NCBI GenBank assembly: GCA_963705275.1
Contig: OY970063.1
Span: 1,736,001-1,800,000, forward strand
Length of the DNA stretch: 64,000 nt
Direction: 5' to 3'
DNA from: Fen-1135 sp963705275
GTDB taxonomy: Bacteria > Desulfobacterota > Syntrophia > Syntrophales > UBA2185
Shown here piece by piece: positions 53,487 through 63,509 of this stretch. Under the pieces are notes generated by a model, which was not told where the DNA came from, did not search any database, and saw only the letters and a program-made list of their open reading frames with translations. The translations under genes and the position numbers were made by a program. Within the stretch, counting starts at the first letter, position 1; every line of letters starts with the position of its first letter.

Positions 53487-54391
53487 TAAATATTGACTCT
53501 CTTGATTTTCAGTTTCGACAGGTCCATCGTACCGAGTCCTGCCTTGTGCCCTGCCACAACGTAGCCCAGATCCGGTCCTTTCAGGCCGAAAAGTGTGGCT
53601 CCATAAGCATCAATGGCTACCTGATCCGTGCCCGCGATAACCATGTTTAGTTGCTTCACATCTGAAAGGCTTCCTCCCTGCGGCCCGTTTGCGGTTAGAA
53701 TGCGAACCGCATCGAGTACGACAAGGGTCGGTTTGATGAACATGGCAACATCGACAAGGCTCCCGTCCATCTTTTGGTGAATCCGGCCTCGCGAACCACC
53801 CATAGTGCCCATCAAGTTCTTCATGCCGAGGGTAAGGGTGGAAAGTCCATGTGTCTTCGCAATAGGTATATTGATGACCTTGTCAGCCTCCATGGCCTCC
53901 GTATAGAAGGGCCATGATTTCAGCGCAATGCCCCGTAGTTTTACCTCTTTGAATTTCCTGTCATCCACAAAACTCACGATGCCTCCCACGGCGGAGGCTG
54001 CGTCAGCAATGCCGCTCTGCTTGTAGCACCGCCTCGCGTCTACAACGGTGCGGTCGAAGACCTTTACCTGTTTTGCTCCCGCCTCATAGCACAGCTTGAT
54101 AACAGCCGAGACGACATTAGGGTTGGTAGTTGCCGCGTATTCGGGCATTCTGTCCCATCCGATGTTGGGTTTGACAACAACGACGTCGCCCCTCGATATG
54201 AATCTTCTTATTCCGCCCAAGCCATCAATGGCCGCTTTCGTTATCCCTGCAGGCGAAACGCCGTGGGCGACAGCAATGTCCACCTTCTCGGCGGCTTCCA
54301 GGGAGCTTAGGATAAAGCTCGTATTTCCCGGGAAGGTCAAGGTTACGCCCGTCGCCAGGGCAGCTTTGATAAAGTCCCTTCTATTCATCAC
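53486..54391 (-). CDS. DUF362-family protein with Tat signal
   Basis: 301 residues. MMNRRDFIKAALATGV is a twin-arginine-type signal. The body has the DUF362 core (PNIGWDRMPEYAATTNP and KTHGLSTLTLGMKNLMG). In some anaerobes DUF362 proteins are fused to or paired with Fe-S proteins, and here the partner is the polyferredoxin directly downstream. Function unknown. Confidence 0.9.
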   Translation of the reverse strand: MMNRRDFIKAALATGVTLTFPGNTSFILSSLEAAEKVDIAVAHGVSPAGITKAAIDGLGGIRRFISRGDVVVVKPNIGWDRMPEYAATTNPNVVSAVIKLCYEAGAKQVKVFDRTVVDARRCYKQSGIADAASAVGGIVSFVDDRKFKEVKLRGIALKSWPFYTEAMEADKVINIPIAKTHGLSTLTLGMKNLMGTMGGSRGRIHQKMDGSLVDVAMFIKPTLVVLDAVRILTANGPQGGSLSDVKQLNMVIAGTDQVAIDAYGATLFGLKGPDLGYVVAGHKAGLGTMDLSKLKIKRVNI

Positions 54392-54746
54392 TACTCCTCT
54401 GTATGTGGTACATCCCCTCTCCGGATAACGGCTTAGCCTCGACCGGATTTGGGATCGAGCACCAGCCTGATCTTAAATCAATATATGCATTAATTTATTG
54501 CTGTCCACCTTTTTACCAAATATCTCAATATACCGTAAACATGGCTCTCTTTTAGCACCGCGAAGGATGCACGTCAAGCATCCCCGCTCTTGCTCCCCGT
54601 ATCATTCAGGAATTGCGGGACAAAAAAGTGTGGTAAAAACGATGATTCATATTTATACTTAAAGAAGAGTCCCGCGCTCCGAGGTGACTGCTAACAATTA
54701 GCCGGAGTTAGGAACTTCATAGAGGGATGTATTATGGGAGAAAAGC
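54392..54746. other. Gene-free divergent region before ftsH
   Basis: No gene is seen in these 355 nt. A small hairpin GGATGC/GCATCC lies at 54565-54583. The promoters of ftsH and of the DUF362 gene should be here, but I cannot fix them by eye. Confidence 0.5.
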
Positions 54747-56549
54747 ATGGAAAAGCGTCATAGATTTTCTATCTGGTATGTCCTTTTAGGCGTATGGGCG
54801 GTCTTGCTTATCCAGAGTTATATCGCCTCCATGTTCGCCGCCCAGATGATACCGTACAGCCAGTTCCTTAACCTTCTCAAGACTGGAAAGATCGTTGAGG
54901 TGGCGGTAACGGCCAATCAGATTCAGGGTAAAATGAAGGTGGATGGAGCCGCTCCCGGCGAGACGAAGGTGTTCAAAACAATCCGGGTTGACCCTGAATT
55001 ATCCACCTTACTTGAACAGTACAAAGTTGATTTCAAAGGGGAAATCGAATCGACTTTTCTGCGTGACCTCTTCTCGTGGATTTTCCCCATAATACTCTTT
55101 GTCGGTATCTGGTACTTCTTCATGAAGAAGATGGGCGCCCAGCAGGCGGGTTTCATGACTATCGGTAAGAACAAGGCAAAGATATATGTGGAAAATGAAT
55201 TGAACGTTACCTTCAAAGACGTTGCCGGTGTTGACGAAGCCAAGCAGGAGCTGATCGAAGTTGTCGAATTTTTAAAAAACCCGGGGAAGTTTACCGAACT
55301 GGGAGGCCGGATACCCAAGGGTATCCTCCTGGTGGGCCCGCCGGGAACAGGAAAAACGCTTTTAGCCAAGGCAGTCGCGGGGGAAAGCGGCGTGCCTTTC
55401 TTCAGTCTCTCAGGATCGGAATTCGTAGAGATGTTCGTGGGACTTGGGGCGGCACGAGTGCGCGACCTTTTCGTACAGGCCAAAGAGAAGGCCCCCTGTA
55501 TCATCTTTATCGATGAACTCGACGCCCTGGGAAAGGCCCGTGGCATCGGAACATTTGGGGGACACGATGAACGGGAGCAGACGCTAAATCAACTTCTGGC
55601 GGAAATGGACGGTTTCGATCCGAAGGTAGGGGTTATTCTCATGGCCGCAACGAATAGGCCGGAGATTCTAGACCCCGCACTCCTCAGACCCGGCCGGTTC
55701 GATCGCCACATCCTTGTGGACCGCCCCGATAAGACCGGACGGATGGATATCCTGAAGGTTCACCTGAGAAATATAAAAGCAGCGGCAGACCTTGACTTGG
55801 AAAAACTGGCGAACATGACACCGGGTATGGTAGGTGCTGACCTCGCAAATCTAATCAACGAAGCGGCGCTCCTCGCCGTCAGAAGAGATAAGAAAGAGGT
55901 GGGGATGCCCGAATTCGAGGAGGCTGTCGAAAGGATTGTGGCGGGGCTCGAAAAAAAGAACCGTTTGATAAACCCCGACGAGAGGAAAACGGTGGCCTAT
56001 CACGAGATGGGGCACGCCATTGTGGCCCTATCTCTCCCGGGCACCGACCCCGTACAAAAGATCTCCATAATACCTCGCGGCATTGCCGCCCTCGGGTATA
56101 CCATGCAGGTTCCCACAGGGGATCGTTTCCTTATGAAGAAGACCGAACTCCTCAACAAAGTCGCCTCCCTCCTAGGCGGCAGGGCAGCGGAGGAAATAAT
56201 CTTCGGAGATATATCCACCGGTGCCCATAACGATCTCGCGAGGGCTACGGACATCACAAAAAGCATGATCAAGGAATACGGCATGAGCGACAGATTGGGT
56301 CAGGTGTACTTCGCTCACGAGAAGCGACAGCAGTTCCTCGATATAGGTCTGCAGGAAGCTGCTGACTACAGCAATGCCACAGCAGAAGCCATCGACGAAG
56401 AATTAAAAACGATTATCAGCATGGAATACGCCAAAGCAATCGAGATTCTCAAAAGCAAGAAAGACATCCTGCAAAAAGGCGCCCTACTGCTGCTTGAAAA
56501 GGAAAAGATAGAAGGATCTGACCTGAAGGCGCTGATGGATGGCCAATAA
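54747..56549 (+). CDS. ftsH: ATP-dependent zinc metalloprotease FtsH
   Basis: 600 residues. Two N-terminal spans (about 10-30 and 108-127) enclose a small periplasmic domain. AAA domain with Walker A GPPGTGKT (197-204), Walker B IIFIDELDA and second region of homology with arginine finger. Zinc site HEMGH (about residue 424) and a C-terminal peptidase domain. Degrades membrane and regulatory proteins, as a hexamer. Its length is slightly shorter than usual (about 610-650). Confidence 0.98.
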   Translation: MEKRHRFSIWYVLLGVWAVLLIQSYIASMFAAQMIPYSQFLNLLKTGKIVEVAVTANQIQGKMKVDGAAPGETKVFKTIRVDPELSTLLEQYKVDFKGEIESTFLRDLFSWIFPIILFVGIWYFFMKKMGAQQAGFMTIGKNKAKIYVENELNVTFKDVAGVDEAKQELIEVVEFLKNPGKFTELGGRIPKGILLVGPPGTGKTLLAKAVAGESGVPFFSLSGSEFVEMFVGLGAARVRDLFVQAKEKAPCIIFIDELDALGKARGIGTFGGHDEREQTLNQLLAEMDGFDPKVGVILMAATNRPEILDPALLRPGRFDRHILVDRPDKTGRMDILKVHLRNIKAAADLDLEKLANMTPGMVGADLANLINEAALLAVRRDKKEVGMPEFEEAVERIVAGLEKKNRLINPDERKTVAYHEMGHAIVALSLPGTDPVQKISIIPRGIAALGYTMQVPTGDRFLMKKTELLNKVASLLGGRAAEEIIFGDISTGAHNDLARATDITKSMIKEYGMSDRLGQVYFAHEKRQQFLDIGLQEAADYSNATAEAIDEELKTIISMEYAKAIEILKSKKDILQKGALLLLEKEKIEGSDLKALMDGQ

Positions 56550-56680
56550 GGCAGGACAATGAAAATTTAAACGCGGCAGTCAAGCAATTCTTGCAGCAGC
56601 AACGGAAAATGATTTGACGCCTATTCGCATATCACATATGTTTAGCGGCCTCTAAAAGCGCAATACGAAAGGATCTTAAA

Positions 56681-57016
56681 ATGACCAAGAAGAAAGCAGC
56701 TGATAAGGTTGTTACCGGCAGTGGCATCAAGACGTCGGCAGGCGCAGTTCTTCTCTCCTGTACATTGCACTGTCGCGTATGCGGAAGTTCTGAACTCTTC
56801 GAATGGCATGACAAAGAAATACGCCCCGAAGATGTAGAGGGCATTGACACACTGGGCCTCGTAATGGCAGTTGCACACAGCCGGAACTGGATCGCCCAGC
56901 GCGCTCACAATATTAATGAGGGGGAAAATTGCCTTTTTGTGCTGTGCCCAACCTGCCTGGCCCTCTTCTTCTCCGCCACGACAGAAGCTGGCGCAATGGG
57001 CAAAGGCACTCCCTGA
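56681..57016 (+). CDS. Small protein with two CxxC pairs, unknown
   Basis: 111 residues. CTLHCRVCG and CLFVLCPTCLAL give a zinc-ribbon-like set of four Cys. I do not recognise it. It lies between ftsH and the thioredoxin gene, which is also zinc-ribbon-like. Confidence 0.55.
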   Translation: MTKKKAADKVVTGSGIKTSAGAVLLSCTLHCRVCGSSELFEWHDKEIRPEDVEGIDTLGLVMAVAHSRNWIAQRAHNINEGENCLFVLCPTCLALFFSATTEAGAMGKGTP

Positions 57017-57217
57017 AGTCCAAGGCATAGACAGTCTTCTAACAAACTCCCATTAATGGAATATTCCCAAATTCTTGATCTCCCGGCGGCGGCCAGTATC
57101 TGCTTGGCCGATCGCCCCTGCTGTAGAACGCCTTTTTCCCATGTACAAAGACGGCTGACCGACGGTGGTATTGACTTTTTAACTGCGAATGATGATAATA
57201 TTAGCAATGGAGTGAGG

Positions 57218-57784
57218 ATGAAAATGGCACACGAACAAATGATAATTAGATGCCTCAACTGCGGGACTAGGAATCGTATAAAGAGGGATCGTGTTCATGA
57301 CCGGCCCACGTGCGGCAGATGTCATGCCCATCTCGACGACATGATTATCAGATGTCTCAGTTGCGGAACGAAAAATCGCATGCCTGAGACTCGTCTCAGC
57401 GAGCGGCCCCTGTGCGGCAAGTGCGGTGTGCCTCTTGTCATCGGGACTGGTGAGGGGCGTCCCATTGATATCACAGATGAAACTTTCTCGAGGGAAGTTC
57501 TCGCGCATGCCGGCTCTGTTCTGATGGATCTCTGGGCGCCATGGTGCGCTCCATGCCGTACGATAGGCCCTATTCTGGAAGAACTTGCGGCAAAATATGC
57601 CGGCGGCATCAAGGTCGTTAAGCTGAACATAGATGAAAATCCCCTTACTGCGTCAAAATATGATGTTCGCAATATCCCGACTATGCTGCTGTTTAAAGAC
57701 GGAAATCTCGAAAACAGATTGGTCGGCGCCCTGCCCAAAGAAGAAATCGAACGACATCTGCTCGCCAGCATGAAGACTAACTGA
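57218..57784 (+). CDS. Thioredoxin with two N-terminal zinc ribbons (Trx2-like)
   Basis: 188 residues from the ATG at 57218 behind GGAGTGAGG. Trx2-type proteins have one zinc ribbon; this one has two tandem copies (IIRCLNCGTRNRIKRD...CGRC and IIRCLSCGTKNRMPET...CGKC), then a thioredoxin domain with WAPWCAPCRTIGP. The duplicated ribbon is unusual. Trx2 is an oxidative-stress-linked reductase of the cytoplasm. Confidence 0.9.
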   Translation: MKMAHEQMIIRCLNCGTRNRIKRDRVHDRPTCGRCHAHLDDMIIRCLSCGTKNRMPETRLSERPLCGKCGVPLVIGTGEGRPIDITDETFSREVLAHAGSVLMDLWAPWCAPCRTIGPILEELAAKYAGGIKVVKLNIDENPLTASKYDVRNIPTMLLFKDGNLENRLVGALPKEEIERHLLASMKTN

Positions 57785-57895
57785 GAGAGTCAAGTATCTG
57801 TCAAGTTGTTGCTCGAAAAAGCAGAACAGCCTGCGCGAAGAGGTTTCTGTGGAAAGCCGGATTTCTCACGTTCGATTTCCGGCAGGTCAGCAAAT

Positions 57896-58429
57896 TTACC
57901 TGAGCATTTTTTCCCTTTTTTCCAGTTGGATCTCCAGACTTTTTAAGAGCTGAATGTCTTTCTTGAGTTGCTCATTTTCCTGAATCAATTTAGCTGATTC
58001 CTCAAGCAGACGACGGTTGTCTTTCTTCACTTGATCGTTCTCCTTGAGGAGCCTCACGTTATCTATTTTGGCCTTCTCGATAAGCTGCAGATCAGTACGG
58101 CACTGCTCCTCATATAATTGTTCCATATCGATGAGATGGATGAATGTTTCAGAGAGACCCCGCCACTTACTCTTGGGATATGTATTAAGCAATTCATTAA
58201 ACGCCTCTTTTGCTTTAGCATAATCCGCCGCCTTCTCCTTATCTTCCAGGTATGATATCCCCTGATAAAAGATATCTACGTCGGCAGGTGATCTCTTGAA
58301 CCAACTCGTGTCATTCGCCCGAGGGGGAGTCCCGGGCGGGGATGGCAGAGTAGAGCAAGCCGCCAGCAGCACAAAGAGAAGAAAAACGAGGTATTTACGA
58401 TAATTTTTCCAAATATTCCAGTTTAACAT
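57896..58429 (-). CDS. Coiled-coil outer-membrane lipoprotein
   Basis: 177 residues. The start at 58429 lies in the last part of the GGDEF gene (35-nt overlap). Signal peptide ending in lipobox LAAC, Pro-rich linker, a TPR-like helix pair (FNELLNTYPKSKWRG, as in YfiO-type proteins) and a long coiled coil to the end. Probably an envelope scaffold. Confidence 0.75.
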   Translation of the reverse strand: MLNWNIWKNYRKYLVFLLFVLLAACSTLPSPPGTPPRANDTSWFKRSPADVDIFYQGISYLEDKEKAADYAKAKEAFNELLNTYPKSKWRGLSETFIHLIDMEQLYEEQCRTDLQLIEKAKIDNVRLLKENDQVKKDNRRLLEESAKLIQENEQLKKDIQLLKSLEIQLEKREKMLR

Positions 58430-59729
58430 AGTTGCTTCCCGGCAATGTCTTGGCATATTCCTTCAATTCCGCAGCCTTCTTCGCCATGTCTAATGGTCCC
58501 TGAAATTTGGACCCGTCATCCGTAACTACTGCGATAGTCATGGTTACGAGGGGGAAATTTTGCTGTTTCCCCTGTCTGTCTTTCCCAATGATAAATCCTT
58601 TCTGCCTGTCTTTCTCACTGTAAAATCTCATGCTGCGCCGATCAAACTCTTCAACGATCTTCTTACATACCTGTTCCGCACGCTCGGAGCCGGTAATGAT
58701 AATAAAATCATCACCGCCTACATGGCCTATGAAGTCGCCGTTAAGATTGGTGGTATGTACATTTTCAGTCAGGATATGAGCCACCTCCTTGATGACCTCG
58801 CTACCCCATGCATAACCATATTTATCAGCGAACGGCTTGAAATTATCAAGATCGACATGGCAAAGAGAAAAAGGTTTTTTTTCTAAAAGCCGCTTCTGGA
58901 TCTCCATCTCAATCGCCATATTGCCGGGCAGACGTGTCAAAGGGCTTGCATCGAGGAGGAGACTCTCCAAGACCTTCAGGCGCTCCATCATAAAACTGAA
59001 AGCATCTGCCAGGCTGCCTATCTCGTCAGGGCGGTTGATATTCAGATTGTATTCGAATTTTCCCTCGGCAATGTGTTCTGTGGCCTTTTTCAGTTCATTA
59101 AGGGGTCTGGAGATATTGTACGTTATTAGCAGAGCTACGGCCAATCCTATAATCAGTCCGATGGCGCTCAAGGTCATTGTCATCGTCGACGCTCGTACAC
59201 CGCGCGCCTTAATAAGATTCATTCGTGCGTCTATATTATTCTCGGCCTTCGTGCGGATATCGCGCAACATCGTGGCCATGTCTTCAATTGCTCTCTGACT
59301 ATCCGTTTCGGAAATCTTAGTTGCATCCTCTACGTGATTGCCATTAACAAGCGTTACCGTCTGATTAAAAAAGTCATCATACTGCTTATGCAGCAACGAA
59401 ATTTGCGACAGAGTCTTTACGATACCGGAGATATTATTCTTCCTGAGATTCTCGAGGCTGTCATTGAATTCATTGCTGCGTGACCAGAACAGCTCTGCGA
59501 TTGATGGATCTTTAAGGATAAGATATCTTTTCTCTGCACTTTCCTGGGCAAGGAGCGCATCCATCATTTTCTTACCTGTATCGACAACAAAAAAGTCCTC
59601 GTCGATTATTGCATATGCCAATTCATTGAGATTATGAAGGCTGAAAATCGCATAGGCGCTTGCCAGCATGGCAAGCAGGGCTATGGCCGAGTAACTCGCC
59701 AGCAATTTTCTGCTTATTGTCAGTTTCAT
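58395..59729 (-). CDS. Membrane diguanylate cyclase with HAMP and 4HB sensor
   Basis: 444 residues from the ATG at 59729. Two spans flank a periplasmic four-helix sensor; then a HAMP region and a GGDEF domain with the motif GGDDF (a working variant). It makes cyclic di-GMP in response to a periplasmic signal (not known). The lipoprotein gene overlaps its end and may be its partner. Confidence 0.9.
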   Translation of the reverse strand: MKLTISRKLLASYSAIALLAMLASAYAIFSLHNLNELAYAIIDEDFFVVDTGKKMMDALLAQESAEKRYLILKDPSIAELFWSRSNEFNDSLENLRKNNISGIVKTLSQISLLHKQYDDFFNQTVTLVNGNHVEDATKISETDSQRAIEDMATMLRDIRTKAENNIDARMNLIKARGVRASTMTMTLSAIGLIIGLAVALLITYNISRPLNELKKATEHIAEGKFEYNLNINRPDEIGSLADAFSFMMERLKVLESLLLDASPLTRLPGNMAIEMEIQKRLLEKKPFSLCHVDLDNFKPFADKYGYAWGSEVIKEVAHILTENVHTTNLNGDFIGHVGGDDFIIITGSERAEQVCKKIVEEFDRRSMRFYSEKDRQKGFIIGKDRQGKQQNFPLVTMTIAVVTDDGSKFQGPLDMAKKAAELKEYAKTLPGSNYVKLEYLEKLS

Positions 59730-59900
59730 CACTCCCACCGGTGTTTTTAATTTTCCTTGTACTCCGCGCAGAGACAAGTACCATATCCTGCCGATTTCCG
59801 CAAAGCAGAAAATGTGTTTCCGTACCTAATGTTTATTGCCCCCTCTATTAACTTTTGGTATATTAGAAAAAATTCTCAGCGCGAAGTGGAGGCTATAGCG

Positions 59901-61208
59901 ATGATATATAATGAAGATTTCGAAACATTGCCGCGGGAGGTTTTAGAAACCCTGCAGTTAAAGAGGTTGCAGCAGGTGGCGCAGCGCGTCTATCATACCG
60001 TCGGCTATTACAAGAAGGCTTTCGATAAGGCCGGCGTACAGCCGGATGACATCAAGACGCTGCCGGACATAAAGCGGCTTCCCTTCACGACAAAGCAGGA
60101 CCTGAGAGACAATTATCCTTTCGGACTCTTTGCGGCACCGATGAGCAGTGTCGTTAGACTTCATGCTTCTTCCGGCACAACCGGCAGGGCGATCGTCGTC
60201 GGATATACGAAAAGAGATATTGATACATGGTCGGAGCTGATGGCCAGATGCTTTGTGGCCGCGGGCCTGACCAAAAATGACATCATCCATAACGCATACG
60301 GGTATGGCCTTTTTACCGGCGGTCTCGGTGCCCATTATGGTGCTGAGAAACTTGGCGCCAGCGTTATACCTATGTCAGGCGGCAACACTAAGAGGCAGAT
60401 CATGATCTTGCAGGACTTCGGGCCGACTGCTATCTGCTGCACACCTACTTACGCGCTGAACCTGGCTGAGCAGGGCGCGGTTATGGGTATTGACATGCGG
60501 TCTCTAAAACTACGTGTCGGCATCTTTGGCGCGGAGCCGTGGAGTGAAAAAATGAGGGACGAGATAGAAAACAAACTGAATCTTGACGCCCTGAATATCT
60601 ACGGCCTCTCAGAAGTGATGGGGCCCGGAGTTTCCATGGAGTGCATAGAAGGGCGCCATGGCATGCATGTGTTTGAGGATCACTTCATCGTAGAGATCAT
60701 CAATCCGGAAACAGGTGAGACATTGCCATATGGCGAGGAAGGGGAGCTGGTTTTCACTACCATTACGAAGGAGGCATTCCCTCTAATTCGGTATCGAACC
60801 AGGGACATATCCCGACTGATCGCCGAGCCTTGCCGCTGCGGCAGGAGCCACATCAGGATGGACCGGGTCACTGGCAGGAGCGACGACATGCTTATTATCA
60901 GAGGCGTCAACGTCTTTCCGTCCCAGATTGAGGCAGTTCTTGTCGGCGTAACAGGGCTTGAACCACATTATCAGTTGATTGTGGACAGGGTCGGCACTAT
61001 GGACACACTGGAGGTCCAGGTTGAAGTAAGTGAAAAGGCGTTTGCAAACGCAGACGAGGTCCGCTTCCTGCAAAATCTGGAAAGGACCCTCGCCAAAGAC
61101 TTGAAAGACTATCTTGGCGTAACTGCCAAGATAAAGCTCGTAGAACCCAAGTCCCTGCAACGTTCCGAAGGAAAGGCCAGCCGGTTAATTGATAACCGAA
61201 AAATGTAG
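59901..61208 (+). CDS. paaK: Phenylacetate-CoA ligase
   Basis: 435 residues from the ATG at 59901 behind GTGGAGG; the frame is open upstream to 59757. ATP/AMP motif SSGTTGRAIVVGYTKRD, YGLSEVMGPGVSMEC and the C-terminal GRSDDMLIIRGVNVFPSQIE are all as in PaaK. Makes phenylacetyl-CoA (or a related aryl acid CoA ester). Followed by an ACT-domain protein, as in many anaerobes. Confidence 0.95.
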   Translation: MIYNEDFETLPREVLETLQLKRLQQVAQRVYHTVGYYKKAFDKAGVQPDDIKTLPDIKRLPFTTKQDLRDNYPFGLFAAPMSSVVRLHASSGTTGRAIVVGYTKRDIDTWSELMARCFVAAGLTKNDIIHNAYGYGLFTGGLGAHYGAEKLGASVIPMSGGNTKRQIMILQDFGPTAICCTPTYALNLAEQGAVMGIDMRSLKLRVGIFGAEPWSEKMRDEIENKLNLDALNIYGLSEVMGPGVSMECIEGRHGMHVFEDHFIVEIINPETGETLPYGEEGELVFTTITKEAFPLIRYRTRDISRLIAEPCRCGRSHIRMDRVTGRSDDMLIIRGVNVFPSQIEAVLVGVTGLEPHYQLIVDRVGTMDTLEVQVEVSEKAFANADEVRFLQNLERTLAKDLKDYLGVTAKIKLVEPKSLQRSEGKASRLIDNRKM

Positions 61209-61254
61209 GGTAGGCGCTCACATATTTTTTTCTCGAAACCCATTAGGAGGACAT

Positions 61255-61686
61255 ATGAAGGTAGAACAGATATCCATATTCCTGGAGAATAAACCGGGAG
61301 CACTCGAAAGCGTCATGAGGCTGCTGAAGGATGCTGATATTAATATCCGGAGCCTGTCCCTTGCTGATACGTCCGATTTCGGAATTCTCCGGCTGATTGT
61401 CAACGATGCTAATAAGGCACTCAGGGTGCTAAATGACAACGGCCTGAGGGTAAGCCGGACAAACGTGGTGGCTGTGGAGGTCCCTGACCGTCCAGGCGGT
61501 CTTCACAGTATCCTGGCAGTGCTGGCGCAGCATGGGATTAACGTGGAATATCTGTACGCATTCATCGAAAAAAGCGGCGAGAACGCCGTGATCATCTTCC
61601 GTTTCGATTCTCCGGATGATGCCGTTGATGTCCTTCTTAAAAATGGGTTTACTGTCCTCCCCGGTGAGAGGCTGTATTCTTTTTAA
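61255..61686 (+). CDS. Tandem ACT-domain protein
   Basis: 143 residues, ATG at 61255 behind AGGAGG. Two ACT domains (about 1-67 and 70-143) with ENKPGALESVMRLLKDADINI and PDRPGGLHSILAVLAQHGINV. ACT domains bind amino acids. Genes like this are common after paaK, so it may sense an aromatic amino acid. Confidence 0.93.
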   Translation: MKVEQISIFLENKPGALESVMRLLKDADINIRSLSLADTSDFGILRLIVNDANKALRVLNDNGLRVSRTNVVAVEVPDRPGGLHSILAVLAQHGINVEYLYAFIEKSGENAVIIFRFDSPDDAVDVLLKNGFTVLPGERLYSF

Positions 61687-61776
61687 GCATTATGATCCCG
61701 TAACAACGTCGTATCCGGTTTAAAAAATGGATGACGTCACAAAAATAAAATCTCTGACAGAGAAGGAGGTGTTTTC

Positions 61777-62478
61777 GTGAAGACGCAGACTCGATCACTA
61801 AGCCAGTTGGTTGATGAACAATTGAAGAAATGGCAGGGTGCGACAGTGGAACGGAAATCTGTAAAGGCAAAGCCTGGTCCGGTGATCACAATCTCCAGAG
61901 AGCCGGGAACCGGCGGCAGTGAAATAGCGAGAAGGCTGGCGGAAAAATTGAAAATGGATCTGGTAGGCGCCCAAATCATACAGAAAATAGCTGAAAGCGC
62001 CAATATGAGCGCTAAGGTTATCCAGTCCCTCGATGAGAAGGAAGTCTCCAGGCGGGATGATTGGTTAAGCTCTCTGTTCGAAACCCGCCACCTCTGGGTA
62101 GATGATTATCTCCACCACCTCACAAAGGTCATCGGCACTTTCGGGAGACAGGGCAATATGATCATCGTGGGTAGAGGCGCTCAGTATATCCTGCCTCCCC
62201 AGGACACATTCAGGCTGCGTTTCATTGCCCCCATTGAAATTAAAATCCAAAATGTGATGCGCTCTTCCGGCTCCGCCAAGGAAGATGCGGAAAAATATGT
62301 CATTAAAACAGATTCAGATCGCCGTGCATACCTGCGCAAGTACTTCAATGCTGATGTGACGGATCCTTCACACTACGACATGGTCGTCAACACAGGGAAA
62401 ATCGGCATAGACGGCACTGTCGAAACAGTTGCTGCCGCCTTCACTCTGTGGAAACAAATGCGCAGATCCGCCGCATAA
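61777..62478 (+). CDS. Cytidylate kinase-like family protein
   Basis: 233 residues from a GTG behind AGGAGGTG. P-loop-like SREPGTGGSEIARRLAEKL and IIVGRGAQYILP. The family is related to cytidylate kinase but its substrate is unknown. 90 nt after the ACT gene. Confidence 0.88.
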   Translation: MKTQTRSLSQLVDEQLKKWQGATVERKSVKAKPGPVITISREPGTGGSEIARRLAEKLKMDLVGAQIIQKIAESANMSAKVIQSLDEKEVSRRDDWLSSLFETRHLWVDDYLHHLTKVIGTFGRQGNMIIVGRGAQYILPPQDTFRLRFIAPIEIKIQNVMRSSGSAKEDAEKYVIKTDSDRRAYLRKYFNADVTDPSHYDMVVNTGKIGIDGTVETVAAAFTLWKQMRRSAA

Positions 62479-62657
62479 TATTCACATTCCGCTGCCTCCA
62501 ATGTAATTCCCGTTTCGACAGAAACCTTCAAGGACAGGTTCTAGCGGGAATTCGGACATTGCCGTGCATTCGTGGGGGATTACCGCGGTCATGGGTGAGA
62601 TTAGATTGAAGGGGCATCAAGACAAATGACTTCAGATAACAAAGGTGTCGCTCTGCC

Positions 62658-63497
62658 ATGAAGAAGATCGGTATCGCTCTGGGCGCAGGGGGCGCCAAAG
62701 GACTGGCACACGTGCTGATTCTCGAAGCGCTGGATGAGCTTGCGCTGAAACCATCCTATGTCACGGGAACCAGTACCGGCGCGGTTGTCGGCGTTCTCTA
62801 TTGTTCGGGATTAAGTGCAAAGAATCTGAGACAGGTTATGAGCAACATAAGTATTAGTGAAAATGACACACTGAGAGATGTCGTGACTAAGAAGCATGTC
62901 TTCAAGTGGTTGAATTTCAAGGCGCTGCAATTTGATGGCCGCGGTTTGCTGAACGCGGAGCACTTTATAAACTATCTCTTTGAATCGATCGAGGCAAGGA
63001 CATTCGAGGAACTTGTCATTCCTCTGCGTGTCGTCGCTTCGGATTTTTGGACTCGCGAACAGGTGGTACTCGACGACGGCGAATTGGCGCCCGCTATACA
63101 GGCGAGCATGTCGCTGCCCGGTGTGTTCACGCCTGTCACAATGGGTGAGAATGTTTTGATCGACGGTGGTGCGGTCAATCCCGTGCCCTTTGACCTGTTG
63201 CCAAAAGATTGTGATCTGACCATTGCCGTCGACGTTATTGGACGCCGGGAAGCAAGACCGGACCGCATGCCATCTCTGCAGGAAGCCATTTTTAACACCT
63301 TCCAGATCATGGAGAGAAGCATCGTCCGGGAAAAATTGCGCAACTCGTCACCGGATATTTACATTGAGATCGAAATTTCCAATATTCGCGCTCTGGAATT
63401 CTACAAGGCAGACCAGGTGTTTAAACAGGCGCAGCCGGCGAAAGATCAGTTTAAACATGACTTGGAAAGGAGAATCTACCTTCACAACAGTTCATAA
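62658..63497 (+). CDS. Patatin-like phospholipase
   Basis: 279 residues. Oxyanion motif GAGGAKG, nucleophile Ser39 in GTSTG and catalytic Asp in DGGAVNPVP. Lipid acyl hydrolase of the RssA/NTE type. No signal peptide. Confidence 0.93.
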   Translation: MKKIGIALGAGGAKGLAHVLILEALDELALKPSYVTGTSTGAVVGVLYCSGLSAKNLRQVMSNISISENDTLRDVVTKKHVFKWLNFKALQFDGRGLLNAEHFINYLFESIEARTFEELVIPLRVVASDFWTREQVVLDDGELAPAIQASMSLPGVFTPVTMGENVLIDGGAVNPVPFDLLPKDCDLTIAVDVIGRREARPDRMPSLQEAIFNTFQIMERSIVREKLRNSSPDIYIEIEISNIRALEFYKADQVFKQAQPAKDQFKHDLERRIYLHNSS

Positions 63498-63509
63498 TAA
63501 TACGGACTG

